A DNA stretch of 9,786 bases from positions 1 to 9,786 of the forward strand of contig JAJRVX010000393.1 in NCBI GenBank assembly GCA_024277095.1, given 5' to 3'. A model generated the notes under the pieces. It ran no database searches and was not told where the DNA came from. It saw only the letters and a list, made by a program, of their open reading frames with translations. Source of the DNA: DUEN01 sp024277095. GTDB lineage: Bacteria; Chloroflexota; Anaerolineae; DUEN01. Positions 1 to 7,200 of the stretch are shown here, piece by piece (within the stretch, counting starts at the first letter, position 1; each line of letters begins with the position of its first letter). Position numbers and translations under genes: made by a program.

Positions 1-75
1 CCTTGGCAGCCGCCCAGGAAGCGAGGACGGCGTTCCAAGGAGCTGCAAAAGCTCATTCAACAGTGGGCTACATGA
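1..75 (+). CDS. Possible C-terminal end of an unidentified gene (5' truncated by window)
   Basis: Reading frame 1 is open from the first base to a TGA at 73-75 and encodes 24 residues, PWQPPRKRGRRSKELQKLIQ followed by QWAT. The peptide starts very basic and ends in a short amphipathic helix-like stretch, which is a believable protein C-terminus. It is too short for a family call, and another frame is also open here, so chance cannot be excluded. The next 312 bases hold no convincing gene, which is consistent with a gene ending here. Confidence 0.3.
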   Translation, partial: PWQPPRKRGRRSKELQKLIQQWAT

Positions 76-129
76 TCACGATTTCGCGGGGACTTACCGG
101 ACAGGTCAGAGGTGGGAGAAAGACTTTTT

Positions 130-152
130 CCGGAGGGACTTCGCCCCTCCGG
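130..152. repeat. Inverted repeat, 8-bp stem, 7-base loop
   Basis: CCGGAGGG (130-137) pairs with CCCTCCGG (145-152) around ACTTCGC. It has a run of five T on its left, which is the wrong side for a rightward intrinsic terminator. TGGCAGGAGCA follows ten bases later at 162-172, the same 11-mer that follows the hairpin at 318-350. Confidence 0.6.
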
Positions 153-205
153 GCCTTCTCATGGCAGGAGCAACGGGATCTCTCAGACACGCTCTCAGCC
201 GCAAG

Positions 206-228
206 AGGGCGGGTAAGAAACCCGCCCT
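206..228. repeat. Inverted repeat, 9-bp perfect stem, 5-base loop
   Basis: AGGGCGGGT (206-214) pairs perfectly with ACCCGCCCT (220-228) around the loop AAGAA. The stem is very stable, but neither flank is T-rich in the needed direction, so it is not a textbook intrinsic terminator. It could be a 3'-end stabilising structure or part of a dispersed repeat. Confidence 0.6.
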
Positions 229-317
229 ACTTGCTTTCTGCAAAGGGGAAGCCCCTCGGCGGTCAAGAACACAACATGTAGGGTTGGTTCCCTCGTCGAC
301 TACAAGATGGCGGGTGG

Positions 318-350
318 GAGGGCCTCCCTATCTGCTTGCGGGAGGCCCTC
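318..350. terminator. Strong hairpin downstream of the leftward unit; possible terminator without T-tract
   Basis: GAGGGCCTCCC (318-328) pairs perfectly over 11 bp with GGGAGGCCCTC (340-350), loop of 11 bases. It begins 37 bases past the stop codon of the leftward oxidoreductase gene, where a 3'-end structure is expected. No T-tract follows on the minus strand, so terminator function is an inference from position and stem strength. It may instead belong to the same repeat group as 130-152, since both are followed by TGGCAGGAGCA. Confidence 0.4.
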
Positions 351-387
351 GTCCATCTCCTGGCAGGAGCATTGGCGGCGGAGGAGC

Positions 388-1389
388 CTACCGGCTTGCC
401 AGTTTCTCACGCGCTTTCGCCGCCCAATCCGGATCGGCCAGCATGGCCCGTCCGATGGCGACCAAATCCACCTTTCCCTCTCGGATCACCTGATCGGCGA
501 AGACCGGATCGGTGATCCCGCCCGCGACGACGACGGGAATGTTGATCTCAGCCCGGATGGCGGCTGCCATGGGGACGAAGTATCCCTGGCTGGTGCCGTC
601 CCAGTCGGGCGGCGCGGCACCGCCCAGGCCGCCCGATACGTCCAGCAGGTCCACGCCGGCAGCGGCCAGCGCCTTCGCCGCCTCTCGTCCCTCCTCTTCC
701 GTCAGGCCCCCCGGCAGGAGGTCGTTGGCTCCCAGCCGATACAGCAGCAGGTGATCCTCGTCCACCACCTGGCGCACGGCGCGGGTCACCTCCAGCGGCA
801 TGCGCAGGCGGCCCTCCAGGTCGCCGCCGTAGGCGTCGGTGCGCCGGTTGGTCAGCGGGGAGAGGAACTGGCTCAGCAGATACCCGTGCGCCCCGTGGAT
901 CTCGACGAAGTCGAATCCGGCGGCCAGCGCTCGGCGGGCGGCCGCCACAAATGCCTCGACGATCTCCGGGATCTCCTCGAGCGTGAGCGCCCGGGCCGGC
1001 TCGGAGGCGCCGGGGACGATGCCGTCTGATGGCGCCACGGGCTGTGTGCCCGCGGTCTCCCGGGTGGCCTTGCCGCCGCCATGGGTGATCTGGATGCCGA
1101 CCACCGTATCGCACGCTTTCACCGCCTCGGCCAGACGGCGCAGCCCCGGGATCAGAGCGTCATCGTAGATGCCCAGCTGCTGTTTGTTCACCCGGCCGTC
1201 CCGGCGGATATACGAGTGCTCGACGATGACCATGCCCACGCCCGCCCGCGCGCGCCGCACGTAATGCTCGATATGCGCGTCAGTCACGGCGCCGCTGTCG
1301 TCCGACATGTTGTTGGCCATGGGCGGCAGCACGATGCGATTCTTCAGGATGAACTGCTTGACGGTCAGAGGGGAGAACAATCCGCTCAT
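388..1389 (-). CDS. Old Yellow Enzyme family NADH:flavin oxidoreductase (FMN TIM barrel)
   Basis: The 333-residue product is a single-domain FMN-dependent ene-reductase-type enzyme, probably cytosolic, using NAD(P)H to reduce an activated C=C bond; its substrate is not apparent. It begins like the family (FSPLTVKQFILKNRIVLPPM). The substrate-anion histidine pair is in HGAHGYLLSQFLSP (H165, H168), followed by NRRTDAYGG (181-189). The C-terminal FMN-phosphate motifs are VAGGI (288-292) and AIGRAMLADP (311-320). It lacks the C-terminal iron-sulfur/flavin domains of 2-enoate or dienoyl-CoA reductases. The early cysteine of YqjM-type enzymes is absent (PPMANNMS). The ATG at 1389 was chosen because AAAGGAG (1398-1404, minus strand) lies 8 bases upstream and the protein starts at the family's usual point. 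An upstream extension to 1689 would overlap the glucosidase gene and read through a repeat. It is probably cotranscribed with the glucosidase. Confidence 0.9.
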   Translation of the reverse strand: MSGLFSPLTVKQFILKNRIVLPPMANNMSDDSGAVTDAHIEHYVRRARAGVGMVIVEHSYIRRDGRVNKQQLGIYDDALIPGLRRLAEAVKACDTVVGIQITHGGGKATRETAGTQPVAPSDGIVPGASEPARALTLEEIPEIVEAFVAAARRALAAGFDFVEIHGAHGYLLSQFLSPLTNRRTDAYGGDLEGRLRMPLEVTRAVRQVVDEDHLLLYRLGANDLLPGGLTEEEGREAAKALAAAGVDLLDVSGGLGGAAPPDWDGTSQGYFVPMAAAIRAEINIPVVVAGGITDPVFADQVIREGKVDLVAIGRAMLADPDWAAKAREKLASR

Positions 1390-1397
1390 CAATCTCT

Positions 1398-1404
1398 CTC
1401 CTTT
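1398..1404 (-). promoter_or_regulatory. Ribosome-binding site deciding the oxidoreductase start
   Basis: On the minus strand AAAGGAG sits 8 bases before the ATG at 1389. Its upstream edge directly abuts the tandem heptamer array at 1405-1446. Confidence 0.8.
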
Positions 1405-1446
1405 ACGCAATACGCAATACGTAGCACGCAACACGCAATACGCAAC
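1405..1446. repeat. Tandem heptamer array, six units (consensus ACGCAAT)
   Basis: Six head-to-tail 7-base units fill the gap between the two leftward genes: ACGCAAT, ACGCAAT, ACGTAGC, ACGCAAC, ACGCAAT, ACGCAAC. On the transcribed strand the unit reads ATTGCGT. The array stops one base short of the glucosidase stop codon (1448-1450) and touches the ribosome-binding site of the next gene. Unit length 7 is not a multiple of 3 and the array is not inside a gene. Function is unknown. Confidence 0.85.
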
Positions 1447-1447
1447 C

Positions 1448-2797
1448 CTATCGCTCCACGGCATTCCGGGCGATGACGTTACTGTACCATCGGCCGCTGC
1501 GCTTGATGATGCGCTGCTGTGTGGGGTAGTCCACGTAGACGATGCCGAATCGCTTGCTATAGCCGAGCGCCCATTCGAAGTTGTCCAGGAGCGACCAGAC
1601 GAAGTAGCCGCGCAGCTTGACGCCGTCCTGGATGGCGCGATGGGCCTGGATGAAATGCTCTCGCAGGTAGGCCTCTCGCCGCTCGTCATCCACCTGTCCT
1701 TGCTCGTTCACCTCGTCGGGGAAGGCGCATCCGTTCTCCGTGATGTAGAGGGCGGGGGGATCGTAATCGCGCTGCAGCCGGGTGAGCAATTCGTATAGCC
1801 CTTCGGGATACACCTCCCAGCCCATCTCCGTGTACTCCGGCCCCTCCGGCTTGACGGCCTGCGTCTTTGGGATCTCCGCGTCCGGCGCGTCCTTCACGAC
1901 GCTGCGCGTATAGTAGTTGACGCCCAGGAAGTCCAGCGGGGCCTGGATGCGGGCCATATCGCCGGGGGCCACCTGGGGCGCCAGGTCCCCGTACAGCTCC
2001 AGCATATCCGGCGGGTAGGCGCCCCGGAACAGCGGGTCCAGGAACCAGCGGTTCAGGAAGCCGTCCTGTCGGCGGGCGGCGGCCTGGTCGGCCTCGCTCT
2101 CGCTGGCCGCGTGGGCCGGCGAGAGGTTCAGGGTGATGCCCACCTGGGTGTCGGCGTCCCCGGCGTCTCGCAGCGCCCGGGCGGCCTCGCCGTGGGAGAG
2201 CAGCAGGTGGTGGGAGACCTGGAGCGCCAGCCGGGGATCGGTGAGGCCCGGCGCGTGGACCCCGTACAGGTGCCCCACGAAGGCCACAACCCACGGCTCG
2301 TTGTGGGTGATCCATTGCTTGACGCGATCCCCCAGGCGGCGGCCGATGAGGGCCGCGTAGTCGGCGAAGTAGTACGCCACGTCCCGGTTCCCCCATCCGC
2401 CGATCTCCTGCAACGTCTGGGGCAGGTCCCAGTGATAGAGGGTGACGAAGGGGCGAGTGCCGGCCTCCAGCAGCCCATCCACCAGGCGATCGTAGAAATC
2501 GAGCCCGGCGGGATTGGCCTTCCCGCGGCCCGTGGGCAACACTCGCGGCCAGGAGATGGAGAAGCGGTAGCCCTTCAGGCCGATCTCCTGCATGAGCTGG
2601 ATGTCATCCTTCCAGCGGTGGTAGTGGTCGCAGGCCACATCACCGGTGTCGCCGTTGAGGACCTTCCCCGGCGTGTGCGAGAAGCGGTCCCAGATGGACT
2701 CCCCCTTCCCATCCTCGTTCCAGGCGCCTTCGATCTGATAGGACGCCGTTGCGGCGCCCCATAGGAACCCGGCGGGGAATTCATGTTCTTCTGCCAT
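1448..2797 (-). CDS. GH1 family beta-glucosidase
   Basis: The 449-residue product is a retaining glycoside hydrolase of family 1, which removes the terminal non-reducing beta-linked sugar (glucose, often also galactose or fucose) from oligosaccharides or glycosides. It has the family's normal length, with FPAGFLWGAATASYQIEG at the N-terminus, FSISWPRVLPTGRG (79-92), YHWDLPQTL (121-129), the acid/base glutamate in THNEPW (E167), the nucleophile glutamate in YITENG (E354), and the C-terminal substrate-binding stretch WSLLDNFEWALGY (401-413). There is no signal peptide, so it should act in the cytosol on imported sugars. The ATG at 2797 was chosen because AAAGGAGG (2805-2812, minus strand) is 7 bases upstream; an in-frame ATG at 2839 lies inside the likely -10 box. 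It is the first gene of a leftward pair with the oxidoreductase. Confidence 0.95.
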   Translation of the reverse strand: MAEEHEFPAGFLWGAATASYQIEGAWNEDGKGESIWDRFSHTPGKVLNGDTGDVACDHYHRWKDDIQLMQEIGLKGYRFSISWPRVLPTGRGKANPAGLDFYDRLVDGLLEAGTRPFVTLYHWDLPQTLQEIGGWGNRDVAYYFADYAALIGRRLGDRVKQWITHNEPWVVAFVGHLYGVHAPGLTDPRLALQVSHHLLLSHGEAARALRDAGDADTQVGITLNLSPAHAASESEADQAAARRQDGFLNRWFLDPLFRGAYPPDMLELYGDLAPQVAPGDMARIQAPLDFLGVNYYTRSVVKDAPDAEIPKTQAVKPEGPEYTEMGWEVYPEGLYELLTRLQRDYDPPALYITENGCAFPDEVNEQGQVDDERREAYLREHFIQAHRAIQDGVKLRGYFVWSLLDNFEWALGYSKRFGIVYVDYPTQQRIIKRSGRWYSNVIARNAVER

Positions 2798-2837
2798 ACG
2801 GTGTCCTCCTTTGCGGTAAGCTTGCTCCGGCCTGCTC

Positions 2838-2866
2838 ATTATACCTGATCCTGAGCGCTTCGCCAG
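2838..2866 (-). promoter_or_regulatory. Probable sigma-70-type promoter of the glucosidase-oxidoreductase unit
   Basis: On the minus strand TATAAT (2843 down to 2838) is a perfect -10 box. A weak -35 (CTGGCG, 2866 to 2861) lies 17 bases upstream. Transcription would start near 2831, giving a leader of about 34 bases that contains the ribosome-binding site at 2805-2812. The -10 match and its position are seen directly; the -35 is poor, so an activator or an alternative -35 is possible. Confidence 0.6.
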
Positions 2867-3016
2867 CGCGTCGGGAGCGGGTAGTGTATCCGGTAGTCTC
2901 CCTGTCTAGTGTTGGTGAGCCCATGGGAGACCACTTTGTGAGCAGCGCTGCATGGACGGCGCCTCCTGTGAGTCTTTTCCCAGACGGGGAATTGATCTGC
3001 CGCCACCTACCTGTGA

Positions 3017-3044
3017 GCAGGGGCGATTCATGAATCGCCCCTGC
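3017..3044. repeat. Perfect 28-base palindrome
   Basis: GCAGGGGCGATTCA (3017-3030) is followed immediately by its exact reverse complement TGAATCGCCCCTGC (3031-3044), with no mismatch and no spacer. Pairing stops sharply at both edges. As RNA it would form a hairpin of about 12 bp with a tiny loop; as DNA it is a symmetric site. It lies about 180 bases from the leftward transcription start and 310 from the rightward one, too far for an ordinary operator, which favours a dispersed repeat element. Confidence 0.9.
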
Positions 3045-3079
3045 CACACCCATGATGGAGACTACCGTGTATCCACAAT

Positions 3080-3259
3080 GGTGGAAATTCCGCGAGGCCC
3101 ATCGCAAGCCCACAGGGGAGGTGCGGAGGGACCTCCCTCCGCCAAAATATCCTCTTTTCCGCCTTGTACCTGCCCTTGCCCGGCCTGATTCGGGTGGGCA
3201 AGGCCGGGCAAGGCAGGCGAGGGGCTGCGCCCCTCAAGGCTCCCCACTGTATTTCCACC
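3080..3259. repeat. Nested hairpin array bounded by a 9-bp inverted repeat; possible small non-autonomous element
   Basis: The outer arms are GGTGGAAAT (3080-3088) and ATTTCCACC (3251-3259). Inside are three further hairpins: GCGGAGGG with CCCTCCGC (3123-3130, 3135-3142); a long stem of CCTGCCCTTGCCCGGCCT (3169-3186) with AGGCCGGGCAAGGCAGG (3201-3217), which pairs over 17 bp with one bulged base; and GAGGGGC with GCCCCTC (3219-3225, 3229-3235). No target-site duplication is obvious, and no coding potential is seen. It could be a MITE-like repeat or a structured RNA; I cannot tell which from one copy. Confidence 0.55.
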
Positions 3260-3354
3260 GAGAAAGATACCCTGCCGGGGCGGGGACGGGTGTTGCGGGC
3301 GTGCGGCGTTGGATGCATGATCGAGGCGGAGGCATCCGGCGCTCGTCCCTTGTA

Positions 3355-3383
3355 TTGACCATTCCCCACCGCCATTGTATAAT
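3355..3383 (+). promoter_or_regulatory. Near-consensus sigma-70 promoter of the glycosylation unit
   Basis: TTGACC (3355-3360) and TATAAT (3378-3383) are separated by exactly 17 bases, matching the consensus in 11 of 12 positions. The transcription start predicted 6-8 bases after the -10 box falls at about 3389-3391, only 2-4 bases before the ATG at 3393. This implies a leaderless or nearly leaderless mRNA if that ATG is used. Confidence 0.8.
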
Positions 3384-3392
3384 CTCGCCGCC

Positions 3393-4199
3393 ATGAGCCC
3401 TGCAAATGTGATCCGTCCGACCGTCCTCTCCGGGATGACCATGGTCGTCATCCCCACCTACAACGAGGCCGACAACTTAGCCGACCTGGTTCGGGAGCTG
3501 CTCGGCCTGGACGTGCACGACCTCCACGTGTTGATCGTCGATGACGCCTCCCCCGACGGAACGGGGGAACTTGCAGACCGGCTGCGGGAGCGCTATCCGG
3601 GCCGTATGCACGTGATCCACCGGCCGGGGAAGTTGGGGCTGGGCACCGCGTACGTGACCGGTTTCCGATACGCGTTGGAGCAGGGCGCCAGCTTCATCGT
3701 GCAGATGGACGCCGACTTCTCCCATTCGCCATCGTACGTGCCGCGCCTGCTGGCCCCTCTGAGCGAGTATGACGTCGTCATCGGTTCCCGCTATGTCCCC
3801 GGCGGCCGCCTGGATGAGCGCTGGAGCTGGTGGCGCTACCTGCTGAGCTGGTGGGCGAATTCCGTGTATACCCGGCTGATCCTGGGTATCCGGGTGCGGG
3901 ATGCCACGGCCGGTTTCAAGGCCTGGCGTCGGGAGACCCTGGAAGGGATCGACCTCAGCCGCATCCGCTCCAATGGCTATGTGTTCCAGGTGGAGATGGC
4001 GTACGTGACGGAGAAGCTGGGCTTTCGCGTGCTGGAAGTGCCCATCTACTTTGAGGATCGACGCATCGGTCGGTCCAAGATGACGGTCCCGGTGAAGCTG
4101 GAGGCCGCCTGGCGGGTGTGGGAGCTGCGCTGGCGCTATCGGCATCTGCAGCGGATCGGCCATCCGGCCGTGACCACGCCTGCCCCAGACCACCTCTGA
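3393..4199 (+). CDS. GT2 polyprenyl-phosphate sugar synthase (dolichol-phosphate mannose synthase-like)
   Basis: The 268-residue product resembles Dpm1-type glycosyltransferases, which transfer mannose (or another hexose) from a nucleotide sugar to a polyprenyl phosphate at the cytoplasmic membrane face. Motifs in order: VVIPTYNE (18-25), VDDASPDGT (49-57), the metal-binding QMDADFSHSP (104-113, DAD core), GSRYVPGG (131-138), TAGFKAWRRETL (172-183), GYVFQVEM (195-202) and YFEDRRIGRSKM (219-230). No C-terminal membrane domain follows, so it is the short soluble form. The upstream ATG at 3375 is excluded because it precedes the -10 box. The ATG at 3393 would be leaderless; the ATG at 3435, just before VVIPTYNE, is a real alternative with a leader of about 45 bases but no clear ribosome-binding site. 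The next gene follows after 13 bases. Sugar identity cannot be read from the sequence. Confidence 0.9.
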   Translation: MSPANVIRPTVLSGMTMVVIPTYNEADNLADLVRELLGLDVHDLHVLIVDDASPDGTGELADRLRERYPGRMHVIHRPGKLGLGTAYVTGFRYALEQGASFIVQMDADFSHSPSYVPRLLAPLSEYDVVIGSRYVPGGRLDERWSWWRYLLSWWANSVYTRLILGIRVRDATAGFKAWRRETLEGIDLSRIRSNGYVFQVEMAYVTEKLGFRVLEVPIYFEDRRIGRSKMTVPVKLEAAWRVWELRWRYRHLQRIGHPAVTTPAPDHL

Positions 4200-4212
4200 G
4201 GCTGCGGACACC

Positions 4213-7200
4213 GTGTTCCACCGTATACGAGGGAGCGTGCTGGCTGCGCTCCTGCTACTCCTCCTCCCGCTGTTGTGGTTTGCGCCGGTTCTGACCGGTC
4301 GCCACACGTTGCTCCCCGCCGATAATTTCTACGCCTGGGAACCCTGGCGCAGCTTCGCTGAGCAGATGGGGGTGGACGTCCCCCACAATGAGCTGCTGAG
4401 CGACCTCATCCTGGAGAATTATCCCTGGAAGCGGTTCATCCGGGAGAGCTTGAGTGCTCGTCAGATCCCTCTGTGGAATCCCTACCTGTTCTCGGGCATG
4501 CCGTTCCTGGCGGATGCCCAGCATTCGGCGTTGTATCCCTTCAGCGTGCTCTTCTGGATCATGCCGCTGGAGGTGGCTTACGGCTGGTTCACCGCGTTGC
4601 AGATCGCCCTGGCGGGGTTGAGCCTGTACGCGCTGGCGCGCGTGCTGCGCCTGTCCCGCCCGGCGGCCTTGATCGGCGCCGTCGCCTACATGCTCAGCGG
4701 CTTCTTCATGGTCAGCGTGGTCTTCACCATGATGATCGCCGCGGCCGCGTGGCTGCCCGCCCTGTTGGCCTGCATCGAGGTCGTCATCCGGAAGCAGGAA
4801 GACAAGGGGGATGTCCCCTATTCGCCCGTGCCCTACGTCGCGCTGGGAAGCCTGATCTTGGGGATGCAGGTGTTGGCCGGACATGTGGAGATCACCTATT
4901 ACGTGCTGGTGGTGTCCGGCTTCTACGCCGCGTGGCGGCTGGTGGGCTTGTGGCGTCGGCTGGGGCGGTGGCAGCCGGCGGTGCGATTGGGCGCCTGGTT
5001 GCTGGCGATGGTGGCGGTGGGCCTGGCGCTGGGCGGCGTTCAGCTCCTGCCGCTGATCGAGCTGGCCCAGCGGAACTTCCGCCAGGGCTCGGTGACCTAC
5101 CGGGATGTGGTGGGCTGGGCCTGGCCCACACGGCAGGTGCTCACCTTCGTGCTCCCCGACGTCTTCGGCAATCCCAGCCATCATGGCTACTGGGACATCT
5201 GGTCATTCCGCTGGGTCCCGGCCACCGTGAACGCGCTGGGCCAGCCGGCTCGAACCATCTTCTGGGGTGTGAAGAACTACGTCGAGGGGGGAAACTATCT
5301 GGGCCTGCTGGCGATGGGGCTGGCCGGGGTGGCGCTGGTTCGTGCCGTCCTGGACCGCCGCGGCGGGGAGAGCCGCAGACGTCGGGATCAGACCGCGTTC
5401 TTCGCTCTCCTCAGCCTGATCTCCCTGGCCAACGCGTTCGGCACGCCCGTGTACGCCCTCTTCTATTACGGCCTGCCCTGGTATAAGCAGGTGCACTCGC
5501 CGTTTCGCTGGGTCTTCCCTCTCACCCTGTCGGTCGCCGTGCTGGCGGCGTTGGGGGCGGACGCGCTCCTGAGGGCGTCGGAGGATCGGCGATGGCTGCG
5601 TCGTGTAGCCCGGCTGATCGCCCTGGCGCTGATCGTGGCCGGGGGAGGCGCATTGCTCGCCGTGGGCGCCAGCCTGGTGTGGCCGGACCCCTTCATCGCC
5701 GCGGGCCAGCGCGTGGTCAACGGCTCCGACCTGGCGCAGATGGCCTTTGCCGATGGCCGGATGTTCTGGAGCTACCAGGCCGTCAATCTGCTCAAGTTCG
5801 GGATCATGGCGGTGCTCTCCGGCCTGGTGATCTGGGTGGCGGCCCACCGTCCCACGGGCGACCGCCGATCGATCCGACGCCTCTGGCCCGCGCTGGCGAT
5901 CGTCGTTCTGGCGTTCGATTTCTGGCTGGCCTTCGGGCGCTTTAACCCGGCGGTCGATCCCAAGTTGCTTCGCTTCACGCCGCCCAGCATCGCGTGGTTG
6001 CAGGATCGTTTGGACGAGCCGGATGGCCCCTGGCGCTTCACCACCTTTAACGCCCCGGGTGAGAAGACGCTGAACGCGAACGCGGGATGGCTCTACGACC
6101 TGCAGGATGTGCGCGGGTACGATTCGATCATCCCCAAGCAGTACACCGACTATATGGACCGCATCCAGCCGCAGGCCGGCGAGTTGCTCTACAACCGGAT
6201 CGCCCCCATCTACACGCAGGGGAGGGGGCCCTCCGGCTATGAGGCGTTGGACTCCCCCTGGCTGGCGCTGTTGGGCGTGCGGTACGTTGTGACGACGCAG
6301 CACATCCCCAACGCCACCTATGAGCTCGTCTATCAGGATGAGGTCCGCATCTATCGCAATCGGGAGGCCATGCCGCGCGCCTTCGTCATGCGTTGCGCCG
6401 CGGCGGAGTCGACGTCCGAGGTGGACTGGGCGGCTGTGGACCCGCGGACGGAGCTGGTGTTGGAGACGGAGGAGGCCGTCGAGGGGACGGGATCGGGATC
6501 GGCTTCCTTCCTGCATTTTGCGCCGTGTACCCTGGACCCGGCTCGCGTGGTGCGTTACACTGGAAACGAGGTCGAGGTCGAGGCGTCTGGGGGTGAGGGC
6601 GCCTACCTGGTGTTGGCGGATGCGTACTTCCCCGGATGGAAGGCGTACACGCGCCCGGCCGCAGGCTCTTCGTCCGACGAGCGGGAGCTCACGATCTATC
6701 GGGCGTACGGGAACTTCCGGGCCGTGGAGTTGGGGGCGGGGCAACAGATCGTGCGCTTCAAATACACCCCCATGTCCTTCAAGCTGGGGGTATACGTCTC
6801 CTTCCTGTCCTGGGTGACGCTGCTGCTGGCCGCCGGGTGGTGGGCCTGGGGGCGCTTCTATCGCGAGGTGAGCGGGGAGGCGGCCGAGGTCCGCCGGGTG
6901 GCCAAGAACAGCCTGGTTCCCATGGGGCTCTCGTTGGTGAACAAGGGCATCGACTTCGCCTTCGCCATGTTGCGGCTGCGCATCCTGACCCCCACCGGCG
7001 AGGGCTCTTACACCTTCGCCATCAACTTCTATGCCTTCTTCGAGATCCTGGTGCGCTTTGGGCTGGGGACTCTGCTGACCCGGGAGGTGGCGCGGGACCG
7101 GGAGCAGGCGGGGCGCTATCTGAGCAACGTGGTCATGCTACGGGTGGCGCTATGGTTGCTCGCCCTGCCGGTGATGGCCGTGGTGGGGGCGGCGTATCAC

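Larger units (their letters stand above)
76..387. other. Non-coding stretch with three GC-rich hairpins
   Basis: I see no credible gene in these 312 bases: the open frames have no ribosome-binding site, low-complexity composition and no recognisable domain. What it holds is three separate inverted repeats (130-152, 206-228, 318-350) and an 11-base direct repeat, TGGCAGGAGCA, at 162-172 and 361-371. The region lies between the end of a possible rightward gene and the end of the leftward oxidoreductase gene, so it is a natural place for transcription ends, but no hairpin is followed by a T-tract on either strand. Confidence 0.6.
2798..3392. other. Divergent intergenic region rich in inverted repeats
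   Basis: These 595 bases separate two divergent units and contain no convincing gene. The leftward promoter is at 2838-2866 and the rightward promoter at 3355-3383. Between them are an imperfect inverted repeat (2893-2902 with 2925-2934, one mismatch in ten), a 10-base palindrome GCAGCGCTGC (2942-2951), a direct repeat TGTGAGCAG (2937-2945 and 3012-3020), a perfect 28-base palindrome (3017-3044) and a nested hairpin array (3080-3259). This is far more structure than two promoters need, and suggests inserted repeat elements or a structured RNA. Confidence 0.6.

Noticed and set aside
307..1029. 240-codon open frame on the plus strand
   Set aside because: It is antisense to the oxidoreductase gene, whose family motifs are unambiguous; the frame's product is low-complexity.
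1405..1446. CRISPR-like array
   Set aside because: Units are 7 bases with no unique spacers, and no cas gene is present.
1390..1689. 100-residue N-terminal extension of the oxidoreductase
   Set aside because: It would overlap the glucosidase gene, read through the heptamer array and add Ser/Arg-rich sequence unlike the family; a strong ribosome-binding site supports the ATG at 1389.
2798..2839. 14-residue extension of the glucosidase to an ATG at 2839
   Set aside because: That ATG lies within the likely -10 box, and the ATG at 2797 has an excellent ribosome-binding site and the normal family start.
3375..3392. Upstream ATG at 3375 for the GT2 gene
   Set aside because: It precedes the TATAAT box and would lie upstream of the predicted transcription start.
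5203..6744. 513-codon open frame on the minus strand
   Set aside because: It lies wholly inside the YfhO part of the fusion gene, has R/P/H/Q-rich composition typical of antisense frames in GC-rich DNA, and shows no domain or ribosome-binding site.
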